This document shows, one piece after another, positions 7,154-16,544 of a stretch of DNA of 64,000 nucleotides. The position numbers and the translations under genes were made by a program. This DNA comes from an uncultured Clostridia bacterium (GTDB lineage Bacteria; Bacillota; Clostridia; Christensenellales; Borkfalkiaceae). Positions within the stretch are counted from its first letter, which is position 1. Each line of letters opens with the position of its first letter. Under the pieces are notes generated by a model that was not told where the DNA came from, searched no databases, and saw only the letters and a list, made by a program, of their open reading frames with translations. Location: positions 62,001-126,000 of the forward strand of contig CALVLN010000004.1 of the NCBI GenBank assembly GCA_944338165.1, in the 5' to 3' direction.

Positions 7154-9346
7154 TTATTTTTCCCGAAGGATCTCAACGGGCTTTCTGCGCGAGATGCGCA
7201 AAGCCGGCAAAACCGTGGCAAGGGCCGCCGCGCCGAAGCACAGGAGGATCAGATACAGCGCGGGCAGCAAGCCGATCGAAAAGAGCGAACAGCGATAGAC
7301 GTGATTGAGGATCACGCATACGATCCCGCCCGCGACCAGAGAAAGGACGAGGTCGAGGATGGCGATCATGCCGCTCTCGGCCAGGCAGACCTTGACGGCG
7401 TCCGCCTTGCCCCCGCCCAGGGCGCGCAGAATGCCGATCTCGCGCCTGCGCGCCTCCGTGGAAGCGAGCAGGAAATTCATCAGCAGCAGGGCGCTGAATA
7501 CGGCGAGGACGATGCTGATGCCGAGCGCGGGGACGAGGAACATATCGTCCGTGAACATCCACGCGGCGTCGGTAAAGCCGGAATAGGCGGAAGTCACATT
7601 TACGGTATGCGTCTTGTTAAACTGATACGTCATGTTGCTTGAATCGTCCACGGTGACATCCTCATAGCAGAGGCTGTCGATAAGCGCGCGGTCTCTCTCC
7701 GCGTTGCCCGTCAGACGGTACAGGACTTTGGTAAACTGCGTCTGTCCCAGCCCTTCGCCGCCGATCAGCGCCGTCTTGATCATGTGGTCGCCGCGGGACC
7801 AATCGTAAAAATAGCCGTCGACATCCACGTAAAAGTCGTCCGTGTAGTTCCCGAGATAGACGCCGTCAAAATCCCGATCGTACCCTTTCAGCCATTCAAG
7901 GCTCTCTTCCGTGGAAAAGATGCCGACGATGGTGCGGCCGTTGATGGTCAGGCCGAGCAGGTCTTCCGGCGTCCCGATGGGCACTACCTCTCCTTTCTCT
8001 TCCGCGCCCGATTCGGCCGCCGGACCGCGAGACGGTTCCTGATACCCGAACCGTACGAACATGTCGGCCTGGTAATCGGTCAAGGCGATCTCCTCCGCCG
8101 TCACGGGCAGACGGCTGTTCGCCGTCACCGCGGACATGCCCAGCTCCTCTGCTTTCACCGACCCGTCCACGACCACATACCGCAAGATGAGTCCCCTGGA
8201 AAAATAGTTATACGGGTTCAGGCGTTCCGGGGTATCGAGTTCGCCCGTTGCGAGGTACAGGCTCGCCGAAACTTCCATCGGTTCAAAGACGGGAAAAATA
8301 TCCGTTTCCGCGCGCAGCGCATCCAGCTGTTCCTGCGAGAAATATTCTTCATGCGCGTCCTGCCTGTCAAACGTCTGTCCGTTGGGATATGTCACCTTTT
8401 CGTCATACTCCACATATGCGGAAAGCGTGACGGTCTCGGCGTCGTTATCGTAAGAAGTCCTGAGCACGGCCATGACCATGTCCGTACTCAACGCAGACGT
8501 GGAAAAAACGAATACGGTCAGGGAAATGACGGCGAGCAGCACGGAGAGCACCAGCCGCACCGTCTTTTTGCGGAAGCCGAACAACCCCATGCGCAGGACG
8601 GAAGCCAAGGGGAGCCCGCCCTTTGCCCCGTTTTTGGCCGATGCAGGCTTTTCCTCCGGCTCCCGCTTCGTCCTGTCGGAGATGACGCTTCCGTCGTGCA
8701 GTTCGATGATGCGGTCGCCGTAGCGCTCCGCACTCTCCCTGTCGTGCGTGACGACGACGATGAGTTTGTCTTGGGAAAGCTCTTTCAAAAGCGCAAAGAG
8801 CGACGCGCTCGTCTCGCTGTCAAGTGCGCCCGTCGGTTCGTCTGCCAGAATGATCTCCGGGTCCTTGACGAGCGCCCGCGCGACCGCCACGCGCTGTTTT
8901 TGACCGCCCGAAAGCTGCGAGATCTTCCTCTCGTACAGCGTGTTTCCGTCCCCGTCCACAAGGCCGACGCGGCGCAGCGCCGCATCCACCTGCGCACGGT
9001 CTGCCTTCTGTTTTTTGAGCTGCAGGGCAAGGGCAATATTCGCCCCTGCGGAATACCACTCCAGCAGATTGAACTCCTGAAAAACAAACCCGACGCAGTT
9101 GTTGCGGTATATGTCAAGGTCGCGCTCCCGCCCGGTGACGATGGAAGTACCGTTGAGTGCGATCTCCCCCTGCGTCGGGCTGTCCATCCCGCCGAGGAGG
9201 TTAAGGAGCGTCGACTTGCCGCAGCCGCTCTTGCCGAGAACGAAAACGAGCCCGCTCGACGGCAGCGTGAATGTGACGTCGCGGAGCGCGTGCACCTGCC
9301 CCGCGCCGCTCTCATACACCTTGGATACGTGTTTGAGTTCGACCAT
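7154..9346 (-). CDS. ABC transporter, ATPase fused to FtsX/MacB-like permease
   Basis: 730 residues. ATPase domain at 1-230: Walker A GKSGCGKST (about 38-46), Q-loop FQEFNLLEW, signature LSGGQ, Walker B ILADEPTGALD, H-loop VVTHD. A linker leads to TM1 (about 265-290), a large extracytoplasmic domain (about 290-600) and three C-terminal TM segments with the FtsX motif STEARRREIGILRALGGGKADAVK. This is the MacB/YknY-like class, which works as a mechanotransducer exporting peptides, lipids or drugs; here both halves are in one chain, common in Clostridia. Monocistronic. The promoter spacer holds a 9-base G run (see 9400-9430). Confidence 0.9.
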   Translation of the reverse strand: MVELKHVSKVYESGAGQVHALRDVTFTLPSSGLVFVLGKSGCGKSTLLNLLGGMDSPTQGEIALNGTSIVTGRERDLDIYRNNCVGFVFQEFNLLEWYSAGANIALALQLKKQKADRAQVDAALRRVGLVDGDGNTLYERKISQLSGGQKQRVAVARALVKDPEIILADEPTGALDSETSASLFALLKELSQDKLIVVVTHDRESAERYGDRIIELHDGSVISDRTKREPEEKPASAKNGAKGGLPLASVLRMGLFGFRKKTVRLVLSVLLAVISLTVFVFSTSALSTDMVMAVLRTSYDNDAETVTLSAYVEYDEKVTYPNGQTFDRQDAHEEYFSQEQLDALRAETDIFPVFEPMEVSASLYLATGELDTPERLNPYNYFSRGLILRYVVVDGSVKAEELGMSAVTANSRLPVTAEEIALTDYQADMFVRFGYQEPSRGPAAESGAEEKGEVVPIGTPEDLLGLTINGRTIVGIFSTEESLEWLKGYDRDFDGVYLGNYTDDFYVDVDGYFYDWSRGDHMIKTALIGGEGLGQTQFTKVLYRLTGNAERDRALIDSLCYEDVTVDDSSNMTYQFNKTHTVNVTSAYSGFTDAAWMFTDDMFLVPALGISIVLAVFSALLLMNFLLASTEARRREIGILRALGGGKADAVKVCLAESGMIAILDLVLSLVAGGIVCVILNHVYRCSLFSIGLLPALYLILLCFGAAALATVLPALRISRRKPVEILREK

Positions 9347-9634
9347 ACGATCCCCCTTTTTCTCGGGGCAGCCGTTCCCTGCTGCCCGCTCTTGGCTCTA
9401 TCATACCATATACCCCCCCCCTGCTGTCAAGATACTAAATTTGACATTGCGGAAGATTTTCTGTCAAAATGCTTTTACATCAGACATATGTTGCATGTTT
9501 CCTTTGTTTTTGCGCGCATATAAGCATTTTTATGTTTATTTTGCACGGAAACGAGCATATATGTCTGCGAAGACATCTGTATCCGCGCGCATGCCGCGTG
9601 TTTGCGGGCTTGCGATGCAATCCCCGCAGCGGCA
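9347..9634. other. Intergenic region with no recognised gene
   Basis: Apart from the ABC promoter and the rplQ terminator, this AT-richer stretch has a small hairpin ATGTCT/AGACAT around 9560 and several CATATG words. No gene or known RNA was recognised. Confidence 0.5.
9400..9430 (-). promoter_or_regulatory. Promoter of the ABC gene with homopolymeric spacer
   Basis: On the minus strand TTGACA (9430-9425) is followed by a spacer with nine consecutive G (9421-9413) and TATGAT (9405-9400). The spacer is 19 bases to TATGAT, two longer than optimal. Confidence 0.6.
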
Positions 9635-9664
9635 TAAAAAAAGAACGCCCGAAACGGACGTTCT
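9635..9664 (-). terminator. Terminator of the S10-spc-alpha cluster
   Basis: 10-bp stem (AGAACG plus TCCG paired with CGGG plus CGTTCT) followed on the minus strand by seven T; just after rplQ. Confidence 0.85.
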
Positions 9665-9681
9665 CTCTGTTTGCCTGAACC

Positions 9682-10188
9682 TTAAACGAGTTCGATGACT
9701 GCCTGTTCGGCACCGTCGCCGCGGCGCTGGCCGAGGAGATAGATCCTCGTGTAGCCGCCGCCCTGGCCGAGCTCTTCCTTGCGCTGCGCATACTTGGGCG
9801 CGATCTCATTGAACAGCTTCTCCATCAAAGGATGCTGGACCTGAGCGGTGCGCTTTTTGTAATCGCTCTTCTTCTCGGCGAAGGCTTTGATCTCCTGCAA
9901 GTCGTACGTCTTTGCCATGATGGCGCGGCGGGCAGCGAGCTTCTTGGGGCCGTCCTTGATGGACGTCGTCTTGATCTCCTTGCCCTTCTTGTCCTTGGTG
10001 ACGACCTCGATCTCCACGACGTCGTCATAAGTGTTGATCGCCTTGGTGATCAGCTTCTCGACGTAGGAACGCAGTTCCTTTGCGCGTGCCGCCGTCGTTT
10101 CCAGCCTCCCGTACCAGAGGAGCTGGGAAGCCTGGTTTCTCAAAATTGCCATTCTCTGTTCGGTGGTTCTCCCTAATTTACCCGGCAT
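9682..10188 (-). CDS. rplQ: Ribosomal protein bL17
   Basis: 168 residues. The N-terminal MPGKLGRTTEQRMAILRNQASQLL and the C-terminal GGGYTRIYLLGQRRGDGAEQAVIEL are the conserved ends of L17, a large-subunit protein near the exit tunnel. Firmicutes L17 is usually about 115-130 residues; here about 45 extra residues lie in the middle (about 62-105: a KDKKGKEIKTTSIKDGPKKL block and a charged helix). Last gene of the alpha block, three bases after rpoA. Confidence 0.96.
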   Translation of the reverse strand: MPGKLGRTTEQRMAILRNQASQLLWYGRLETTAARAKELRSYVEKLITKAINTYDDVVEIEVVTKDKKGKEIKTTSIKDGPKKLAARRAIMAKTYDLQEIKAFAEKKSDYKKRTAQVQHPLMEKLFNEIAPKYAQRKEELGQGGGYTRIYLLGQRRGDGAEQAVIELV

Positions 10189-10191
10189 GGT

Positions 10192-11145
10192 TTAATCCTC
10201 CTTTTTGTCCAGCGAAAGACCGTACGATTCGAGCTTCTGGATCACCTCGTCCAGAGATTTTCTGCCAAGGTTGCGTACCTTGAGCATCTCTTCCTCGTTC
10301 TTGCGGATCAAGTCTTCCACAGTGTGAATGTTCGCTCTCTTCAAGCAGTTGTAGGAACGGACGGAAAGGTCCATATCCTCGATCTTCATGGAGAGGATCT
10401 GCTGCTGTTTGTCGTCATCCGTCTTGACCAGGATATCCATGTCCTTGATGGTATCGGAAAGATTGACGAACAGGCTGATATGATCCTGCATGATCTTGGC
10501 GGCGAGAGAGACGATCTCCTTGCCGGAGAACGTCCCGTCCGTCCAGACTTCGATCGTAAGTCTGTCGTAGTCGATGTTCTGCCCCACGCGCGCAGGTTCC
10601 ACGTTGTAGTTGACCTTCTGCACGGGCGTATAGATGGAATCGATGGGAATATAATCGACCACGGGCTGTTTGTTATCCTTGGCGGGACGATACCCTCTGC
10701 CTCTGCCGATCGTGATCTCCATATCGATCTTGCCGCCTTCGTCGACGGTGCAGATATACTGATCGGAATTGATGATCTCGACTTCGGCGTCCTGAGAGAT
10801 ATCCGCCGCGGTGACGACCGCGGGGCCTTCCTTATAGAGGCGGAGCGTCTTGGTATAATCCTTGTCGGTAACTTTGGTCTTGATTGCCAGCAGCTTCAAA
10901 TTCAGGATGATCTCGGTGACGTCCTCCTTCACCCCGGGGATGGCGGAAAACTCGTGCTTGACGCTTCCGTCCATGAATTTGATCCCCTGCGCGGCAGCGC
11001 CGGGCAATGCCGACAGCAAAATTCTTCTCAGGCAGTTGCCAATGGTAAGACCGAAACCCTTTTCGAGCGGTTCAACGACGATCTTCGCGTACGATTTCTC
11101 CTCGTTCTCCGTCACCTCGATTTTGGGCATATCCATTTCGATCAT
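10192..11145 (-). CDS. rpoA: RNA polymerase alpha subunit
   Basis: 317 residues. N-terminal assembly domain (GFGLTIGNCLRRILLSALPGAA) and C-terminal domain (MDLSVRSYNCLKRANIHTVEDLIRKNEEEMLKVRNLGRKSLDEVIQKL) that contacts DNA and activators. AAGGAGG precedes the ATG at 11145. Position between rpsD and rplQ is standard. Confidence 0.98.
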   Translation of the reverse strand: MIEMDMPKIEVTENEEKSYAKIVVEPLEKGFGLTIGNCLRRILLSALPGAAAQGIKFMDGSVKHEFSAIPGVKEDVTEIILNLKLLAIKTKVTDKDYTKTLRLYKEGPAVVTAADISQDAEVEIINSDQYICTVDEGGKIDMEITIGRGRGYRPAKDNKQPVVDYIPIDSIYTPVQKVNYNVEPARVGQNIDYDRLTIEVWTDGTFSGKEIVSLAAKIMQDHISLFVNLSDTIKDMDILVKTDDDKQQQILSMKIEDMDLSVRSYNCLKRANIHTVEDLIRKNEEEMLKVRNLGRKSLDEVIQKLESYGLSLDKKED

Positions 11146-11170
11146 AAAGCTACCTCCTTACATGATTCAA

Positions 11171-11794
11171 TTATTTGGAGTACAATTCGACGATCATGTG
11201 TTCTGCGATCTGGCTGTCGACGTCCTCTCTCGTGGGAAGTGCAAGGATCTTGCCTTCCAGCTTCTCGGGATCAAACTCCAGCCACTTCGGCATGTTCGCG
11301 ACTTTCATCGTCTTGATCTGCTCGAAGAATTTGTTGTTCTTTCTCGTCTCCTTGACGGCGATCACGTCGCCTGCTTTTACGATATACGAAGGGATATTGA
11401 CCGTTCTGCCGTTTACCGTGAAATGCGAATGGTTGACAAGCTGTCTTGCCTGCGTGCGCGAAGACCCGATGCCCATGCGGAAGATGACGTTGTCGAGCCT
11501 GCGCTCGAGAAGGGAGAGCATGTTTTCACCCGTGATGCCCTTCATTCTGTCCGCAACTTCGTAATAGTGACGGAACTGACCTTCCTGCACGCCGTAGATG
11601 CGCTTGGTCTTCTGCTTCTCGCGGAGCTGCTGCCCGTACTCGGAAACCTTCTTCCGCGCCGCGCCGTGCTGGCCGGGAGCGGTAGGACGCTTGTTGAACG
11701 GACATTTCTCCATGTAGCATTTATCGCCCTTGAGAAAGAGCTTTGCGCCCTCTCTTCTGCAAAGTTTGCATTTTGCGTCTCTGTATACTGCCAT
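11171..11794 (-). CDS. rpsD: Ribosomal protein uS4, zinc-binding form
   Basis: 207 residues. Primary 16S-binding protein. The N-terminus has the four-cysteine zinc site (CKLC, then CYMEKC), the C+ form. The S4 RNA-binding domain ([33 protein letters not shown]) follows. In many bacteria S4 represses its own operon; here the operon has its own leader upstream of rpsM. Confidence 0.97.
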   Translation of the reverse strand: MAVYRDAKCKLCRREGAKLFLKGDKCYMEKCPFNKRPTAPGQHGAARKKVSEYGQQLREKQKTKRIYGVQEGQFRHYYEVADRMKGITGENMLSLLERRLDNVIFRMGIGSSRTQARQLVNHSHFTVNGRTVNIPSYIVKAGDVIAVKETRKNNKFFEQIKTMKVANMPKWLEFDPEKLEGKILALPTREDVDSQIAEHMIVELYSK

Positions 11795-11809
11795 GTTCTC
11801 TCTCTCCTA

Positions 11810-12211
11810 TTATACTCTTCTGCGCTTGGGCGGTCTGCATCCGTTGTGAGGGATGGGAGAAACGTCGGAGATCAGCGTCACCTCGAGCTCGCAGTTGCCG
11901 AGCGCGCGGATCGCGGATTCTCTGCCCGCACCGGGGCCCTTGACGTAGACTTCGACCGAGCGAAGCCCGTGCTCCTTGGCAGCCTTTGCCGCCGTCTCCG
12001 CGGCCATCTGCGCCGCAAACGGGGTGCCCTTTCTCGAGCCCTTGAACCCGAGCGCGCCTGCGCTCGACCAGGAGATCGCGTTGCCGCTCATATCCGTGAT
12101 GGTGACCAGCGTGTTGTTGAAGGAGGACTGGATATGGACCTGTCCTTTGTCGACTTTTTTCAGTTCCTTGCGCTTGCGCGAAACGACTGTTCTTTTCGTC
12201 TTATCTGCCAT
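11810..12211 (-). CDS. rpsK: Ribosomal protein uS11
   Basis: 133 residues. [31 protein letters not shown] and the C-terminal [18 protein letters not shown] are S11 hallmarks. It lies on the small-subunit platform. Between rpsM and rpsD in the alpha block. Confidence 0.97.
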   Translation of the reverse strand: MADKTKRTVVSRKRKELKKVDKGQVHIQSSFNNTLVTITDMSGNAISWSSAGALGFKGSRKGTPFAAQMAAETAAKAAKEHGLRSVEVYVKGPGAGRESAIRALGNCELEVTLISDVSPIPHNGCRPPKRRRV

Positions 12212-12223
12212 GTTCCGTTCTCC

Positions 12224-12592
12224 TTACTTCTTCTTGTTCGCGACCGTGCGTGCGGGACCTTTGCGCGTGCGGGCGTTTCTCTTGGTGCTCTGCCCGCGGA
12301 CGGGGAGCCCCTTTCTGTGGCGGACGCCGCGATAGCACCCGATCTCCATCAGGCGCTTAATGTTGAGGGAGACCGTGCTGCGAAGCTCGCCCTCCACCGT
12401 ATAGTTGTGATCGATATATTCTCTGAGCTTGGATACGTCCGTCTCGTTGAGATCTTTGACTCTCGTGTTCGGGTCGATGCCCGTCGCAGCGAGGATCTTC
12501 TTGGACGTAGCAAGACCGATCCCGTAGATATACGTGAGACCGATCTCTACACGTTTCTCTCTGGGTAAATCTACACCGGCAATACGTGCCAT
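12224..12592 (-). CDS. rpsM: Ribosomal protein uS13
   Basis: 122 residues starting at 12592 ([26 protein letters not shown]), with GGAGG nine bases upstream; the longer frame continues into the leader and is not coding. The C-terminus [28 protein letters not shown] reaches the tRNA sites. First gene of the alpha block, with its own promoter 204 bases upstream. Confidence 0.97.
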   Translation of the reverse strand: MARIAGVDLPREKRVEIGLTYIYGIGLATSKKILAATGIDPNTRVKDLNETDVSKLREYIDHNYTVEGELRSTVSLNIKRLMEIGCYRGVRHRKGLPVRGQSTKRNARTRKGPARTVANKKK

Positions 12593-12789
12593 TCTTGTAA
12601 CCTCCGTGTTATTTTCAGGTGTTTTCTGTATCGGTGAACGCGTATCCCGGAAGGATAGTGGAAAATATCCGCCCGAAAGCGCGTGAATATTCGCAAAAAA
12701 GCGCAAAGCAAGCCGAGTTTCCGCACAGGAACCGTGCGGAAATTCAGCCTGGATCTGCAATTGGTGCGGTGCGGATACCCGAAACCGCA
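12593..12789 (-). promoter_or_regulatory. Untranslated leader of the alpha operon
   Basis: About 200 bases between the promoter at 12796-12824 and rpsM. It contains a perfect hairpin TTCCGCAC/GTGCGGAA (12719-12741). Ribosomal-protein operons often carry leaders bound by one of their products (S4 for alpha operons). I cannot match it to a known leader by eye. Confidence 0.5.
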
Positions 12790-12795
12790 TTGTTC

Positions 12796-12824
12796 ATTAT
12801 AACACAATTTTCCAAAAGTGTCAA
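12796..12824 (-). promoter_or_regulatory. Perfect consensus promoter between rpmJ and rpsM
   Basis: On the minus strand TTGACA (12824-12819), 17-base spacer, TATAAT (12801-12796). It allows rpsM-rpsK-rpsD-rpoA-rplQ to be transcribed separately from the upstream cluster. Confidence 0.85.
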
Positions 12825-12830
12825 TCGATT

Positions 12831-12947
12831 TCAGCCCTGTCTTTGCTTATGGCTCTTGTTTTTTGAACAGATGACCATGACTTTGCCGTTTCTCTTGATG
12901 ACTTTGCATTTGTCGCACATGGGCTTGACGGAAGGTCTGACTTTCAT
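12831..12947 (-). CDS. rpmJ: Ribosomal protein bL36
   Basis: 38 residues: [19 protein letters not shown] to SHKQRQG. The zinc site is formed by C11, C14, C27 and H33. AAAGGAG lies before the ATG at 12947. Sits between infA and rpsM as in most Firmicutes. Confidence 0.96.
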   Translation of the reverse strand: MKVRPSVKPMCDKCKVIKRNGKVMVICSKNKSHKQRQG

Positions 12948-13010
12948 GTTTTTCTCCTTTCAATGCTTCCGCGGGATCCCGCGGGATATTCTCGCCTGAT
13001 ACGTTCGCGC

Positions 13011-13232
13011 TTACGACTTGCTGCGCCAGGTGATCCTGCCCTTGGTCAGGTCGTACGGGCTCATCTCGAGTTTGACCCTGTCGCCCTCGATGATCCGGAT
13101 ATAGTTCATTCTGAGCTTGCCCGAAATATATGCCGTAATGACGTGGCCGTTGGACAGCCGTACTTTGAACGTGGTGTTGGGCAGCGCCTCTATGACCGTG
13201 CCCTCTGCTTCGATGACGTCGTCTTTCGACAC
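13011..13232 (-). CDS. infA: Translation initiation factor IF-1
   Basis: 73 residues, an S1-like OB fold: [46 protein letters not shown]. It blocks the A site during initiation. Located between map and rpmJ. Confidence 0.97.
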   Translation of the reverse strand: MSKDDVIEAEGTVIEALPNTTFKVRLSNGHVITAYISGKLRMNYIRIIEGDRVKLEMSPYDLTKGRITWRSKS

Positions 13233-13269
13233 GATGTTCTATCCTCCGCTTTTTGTTTTCCCCTGCGCC

Positions 13270-14013
13270 TTACAGCGTCAGGATCTCCACGCCGTCCTCC
13301 CGGACGACGACCGTGTTTTCGTAATGCGCCGCGCATTTCCCGTCTTCCATGACGGCCGTCCAGCCATCGTCGAGCACACGGACGCGGTAGCTGCCTTCTG
13401 CGATCATCGGCTCGATGCACAGCACCGTGTTCGCCCGAAGGCGGACGCCCGTGCCCCTCCTGCCGTAGTTGGGGACGGCGGGGTCCTCGTGCATTTCTCT
13501 GCCGATCCCGTGCCCCGTATAGGCGCGGATAACGGAAAACCCGTTCTCTTCGGCGTGCTTCTGCACGCGGTAACCGATGTCGTAAAGCGGCGTTCCCGCC
13601 TTCAGCCCGTCGATGCCGCGGAAGAAACATTCTTCCGTCACGCGGACGAGCTTCTTCTTTTCTTCCGGCGCTTCGCCGATACAGAAGGTGCGCGCGCCGT
13701 CGCCGTGAAAGCCGTTCTTGTAGGCGCACAGGTCGACGCTGACGATGTCGCCTTCGCGCAGCACCCGATCGCCGGGAATGCCGTGCACGACGACCTCGTT
13801 CACCGAGACGCACGCGGAAGCGGGATAGCCGCAATAGCCGAGGCAGGAGGGTTCCGCGCCGCTCGCCTTGATGAAATCATAGACGAGAGTATCCACCTCT
13901 TTGGTGGTCATGCCGGCGCAGATGCGCTCCCCCACGAACTTCAGGCAATCCCGCACGATCGCACACGATTCGCGGAGATAGGATATCTCCTCTTCGCTTT
14001 TGACGCGGATCAT
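13270..14013 (-). CDS. map: Methionine aminopeptidase, type I
   Basis: 247 residues. Metal ligands are in the usual blocks: DIVSVDLCAYKNGFHGDGART (two Asp), GHGIGREMHEDPAVPNYG (His), LCIEPMI (Glu) and the last Glu near CAAHYENTVVV. Removes the initiator methionine. Start overlaps the adk stop by four bases (ATGA), so the two are translationally coupled. Confidence 0.97.
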   Translation of the reverse strand: MIRVKSEEEISYLRESCAIVRDCLKFVGERICAGMTTKEVDTLVYDFIKASGAEPSCLGYCGYPASACVSVNEVVVHGIPGDRVLREGDIVSVDLCAYKNGFHGDGARTFCIGEAPEEKKKLVRVTEECFFRGIDGLKAGTPLYDIGYRVQKHAEENGFSVIRAYTGHGIGREMHEDPAVPNYGRRGTGVRLRANTVLCIEPMIAEGSYRVRVLDDGWTAVMEDGKCAAHYENTVVVREDGVEILTL

Positions 14014-14648
14014 AAGCCCATCTTTTCGTCGAGCACCTTTGCGATCTCCGCAAACAGCACTTCGGCGGGCGCTTCCGTCCCCGTAAAGTTGAGGATAATG
14101 CCTTTCTTGGTGTAATACTCGATGAGCGGCGCCGTCTGCGCTTCGTACACTTCGAGGCGGCTCTTGACCGTTTCGGGATTGTCATCCTTTCTCTGGTAGA
14201 GTTCGCCGCCGCAGCGCTCGCAGGTGGTCTTGCCGCCGAGCGTCGAGACATGGTAGCTCTCGCCGCATTCTTTGCAGACCCGTCTGCCGCACAAACGGTC
14301 CATGAGGAGCGCAAAATCAATGTTGATGTTGACGACGGCGTCGATCTTCGCAAACTTGTCAAGCTCCTCCGCCTGGAAGAGGTTGCGGGGGAACCCGTCG
14401 AGCAGGTAGCCCTTCGCCACGTCGTCCCAGGTGAGCCTGTCTTTGACGATCGCACAGGTGACCTCGTCGGGGACCAGCTTGCCCGCGTCGATGTACGATT
14501 TGGCAAGTTTGCCGATCTCCGTGCCGTTTTTGATGTTGGCGCGGAAGATGTCGCCCGTAGAGATGTGAGGAAGCCCGTAACGTTCGGAGATCTTGGTCGC
14601 CTGCGTGCCTTTGCCCGCGCCGGGGGCGCCGAGTAAGATGATGTTCAT
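14010..14648 (-). CDS. adk: Adenylate kinase, zinc-lid form
   Basis: 212 residues. P-loop GAPGAGKGTQ (7-16); the LID has four cysteines (VCKEC and CERC) as in Gram-positive zinc-binding kinases. Converts ATP plus AMP to two ADP. GGGAGG precedes the ATG. Between secY and map, as usual. Confidence 0.97.
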   Translation of the reverse strand: MNIILLGAPGAGKGTQATKISERYGLPHISTGDIFRANIKNGTEIGKLAKSYIDAGKLVPDEVTCAIVKDRLTWDDVAKGYLLDGFPRNLFQAEELDKFAKIDAVVNINIDFALLMDRLCGRRVCKECGESYHVSTLGGKTTCERCGGELYQRKDDNPETVKSRLEVYEAQTAPLIEYYTKKGIILNFTGTEAPAEVLFAEIAKVLDEKMGL

Positions 14649-14666
14649 GCGTTACCTCCCGTGATA

Positions 14667-15986
14667 TTATTTCAGGAATCCCTTGTACGTCTTCATCATG
14701 ATCTGCGACTGCAGCTGCTTGTCAAACTCGAGCGCAACCGAGACGACGATGAGGATACCGGTCGTAGAGAATACGTTGACGAGGTCGTAGCTGGCCCAGC
14801 TGAACGCAAGCGACGGGATGAAGGCGATCGCGGTCAGATAGATGGCGCCGAACAGCGTGATGCGCTTGGAAATGCGGCGCAGATACTGTGCGGTCGGCTT
14901 GCCGGGGCGGATGCCCTGAATGAAGCCGCCGTTCTGCTGGATGTTTTTGCTGACGTCCTCGGGGTTGAACTGGATCTCGTTATAGAAGAACGCGAACACG
15001 AAGATGAGTACGCTGAGCACGAGAACGTAGATCCAGGTCCCTTCCATGAACACGCTGTTCCACCAGGCAGCCGCGTCTGCCCAGGCGGGGACGAGGCTCA
15101 TGAGCATGGAGGGGAAGGAAATGACGGCGAACGCAAAGATGAGGGGCATGACGCCGCCGCCCGCGATCTTCATGGGGATCACGGAAGACTGGCCGCCGTA
15201 CATCTTGGTGCCGCGCACCTGCTTTGCATAGTTGACGGGGATCTTGCGCTCGGCAAGATCGACGAATACGATGAGGAAGAAGATGACGACGACCAGGACC
15301 ACGAAGAACGCGAGTTCCAGGAATGCCATCGGATCCGCCGTGACGCCCTCGATGAACTTGGCGACGACGGAATCGCCTGCCGTGGAAAGGATACCGATGA
15401 AGATGATCATCGAAATGCCGTTCCCGATGCCGTATTCGGTGATGCGCTCACCCAGCCACATCACGAGCATGGCGCCCGCCGTATAGACGATCGTCATGTA
15501 GAAGCCGGCAAACACGGCGGAGTCAAAGAACATATCCAGCTTGATCGCCGTGCCCGTCTCGCCGCTGGCGAGGTCGACTTCCTGGTTCGCGAAGTTGACG
15601 ATGATGCCCACCGCCTGGACGACGGCAAGCACGACCGTGATGATGCGCGTAATGTTGGAGATCTTTTTTCTCCCCTCCTCGCCCTGCTTGGAAAGGCGTT
15701 CCAAGGCGGGGATGCCGACGGTGAGGAGCTGCATGATGATGGATGCGTTGATGTAAGGCCCGATCCCGAGTGCAAACAGGGTGCCGCTGGCGAGCGAACC
15801 GCCCGTGATGCTGCTCATGAGCTGAAGGAAGGTGTTCCCTTCGATCGCGGCAGAGAAGAAACTGCCGCGCAGCCCGGGGACGGGAATGTAGCAGCCGACG
15901 CGGAACACGAGCAGGATCAGAAGCGTGATGATGATCTTCTTTCTGATATCCTTGTTCCGGAAGGCATTTTTCAGAGTTTCAAACAT
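14667..15986 (-). CDS. secY: Protein translocase subunit SecY
   Basis: 439 residues from the ATG at 15986 (MFETLKNAFRNKDIRKKI), with GGAGAG upstream. Ten transmembrane segments with the plug and pore motifs (GCYIPVPGL, FALGIGPYINASIIMQLL, YGIGNGISMIIF). Core of the Sec channel. A terminator-like hairpin at 16039-16076 separates it from rplO. Confidence 0.97.
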   Translation of the reverse strand: MFETLKNAFRNKDIRKKIIITLLILLVFRVGCYIPVPGLRGSFFSAAIEGNTFLQLMSSITGGSLASGTLFALGIGPYINASIIMQLLTVGIPALERLSKQGEEGRKKISNITRIITVVLAVVQAVGIIVNFANQEVDLASGETGTAIKLDMFFDSAVFAGFYMTIVYTAGAMLVMWLGERITEYGIGNGISMIIFIGILSTAGDSVVAKFIEGVTADPMAFLELAFFVVLVVVIFFLIVFVDLAERKIPVNYAKQVRGTKMYGGQSSVIPMKIAGGGVMPLIFAFAVISFPSMLMSLVPAWADAAAWWNSVFMEGTWIYVLVLSVLIFVFAFFYNEIQFNPEDVSKNIQQNGGFIQGIRPGKPTAQYLRRISKRITLFGAIYLTAIAFIPSLAFSWASYDLVNVFSTTGILIVVSVALEFDKQLQSQIMMKTYKGFLK

Positions 15987-16038
15987 GTTTTCTCTCCTAT
16001 CTGGGATCTCCGAAGCGAAGGGCGCTGCCGCCAAGGAG

Positions 16039-16076
16039 AAAAAAGCGGACAACGGCCGGCCGAAACGGCCGCCGTT
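16039..16076 (-). terminator. Terminator-like hairpin between rplO and secY
   Basis: On the minus strand, AACGGC-GGCCG, loop TTT, CGGCC-G-GCCGTT (11 bp with one bulge), then a T6 run seven bases later. The offset T-run suggests attenuation rather than full termination. Confidence 0.5.
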
Positions 16077-16084
16077 CCCTCTTT

Positions 16085-16534
16085 TTATCCGATCACTTCG
16101 GCCGTTCCGCCCGCCTGCTCGATCGCAGACTTCGCGGATCCGGAAAATTTCGCGGCCCGGACGGTGAGAGCAACGGAGAGTTCGCCGTCGCCGAGCACCT
16201 TAAGCCCGCTGTTGTTCTTGACTGCCTTCGCAAGCCCGTTTTCCATCACGAACCCGTAATCGACCACCGTCCCCGCGGGAAGTTCCGCAAGGTCGGAAAG
16301 GTTGACGATGACGTACTCCTTCCGGAATCTGTTGTTGAATCCTCTCTTGGGGATCCTTCTTGCAAGGGGCATCTGGCCGCCTTCGAAGCCGGGTCTTACC
16401 CCGCCGCCCGAACGCGCCCACTGGCCCTTGTGGCCTTTGCCGCTCGTCTTGCCGAGCCCCGAGCCGATCCCGCGGCCGAGACGCTTTTCCGACGTTCTCG
16501 CTCCCTCCGCGGGAGCAATCGTATCGATTCTCAT
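16085..16534 (-). CDS. rplO: Ribosomal protein uL15
   Basis: 149 residues: [21 protein letters not shown] and [20 protein letters not shown] are the conserved Gly/Arg-rich N-terminal extension that threads into 23S rRNA. Followed by the hairpin before secY. Confidence 0.97.
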   Translation of the reverse strand: MRIDTIAPAEGARTSEKRLGRGIGSGLGKTSGKGHKGQWARSGGGVRPGFEGGQMPLARRIPKRGFNNRFRKEYVIVNLSDLAELPAGTVVDYGFVMENGLAKAVKNNSGLKVLGDGELSVALTVRAAKFSGSAKSAIEQAGGTAEVIG

Positions 16535-16544
16535 GACTTACTCC

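Noticed and set aside
7784-9523. Long plus-strand frame opposite the ABC gene
   Set aside because: The minus strand encodes all ABC motifs; the plus frame is a shadow.
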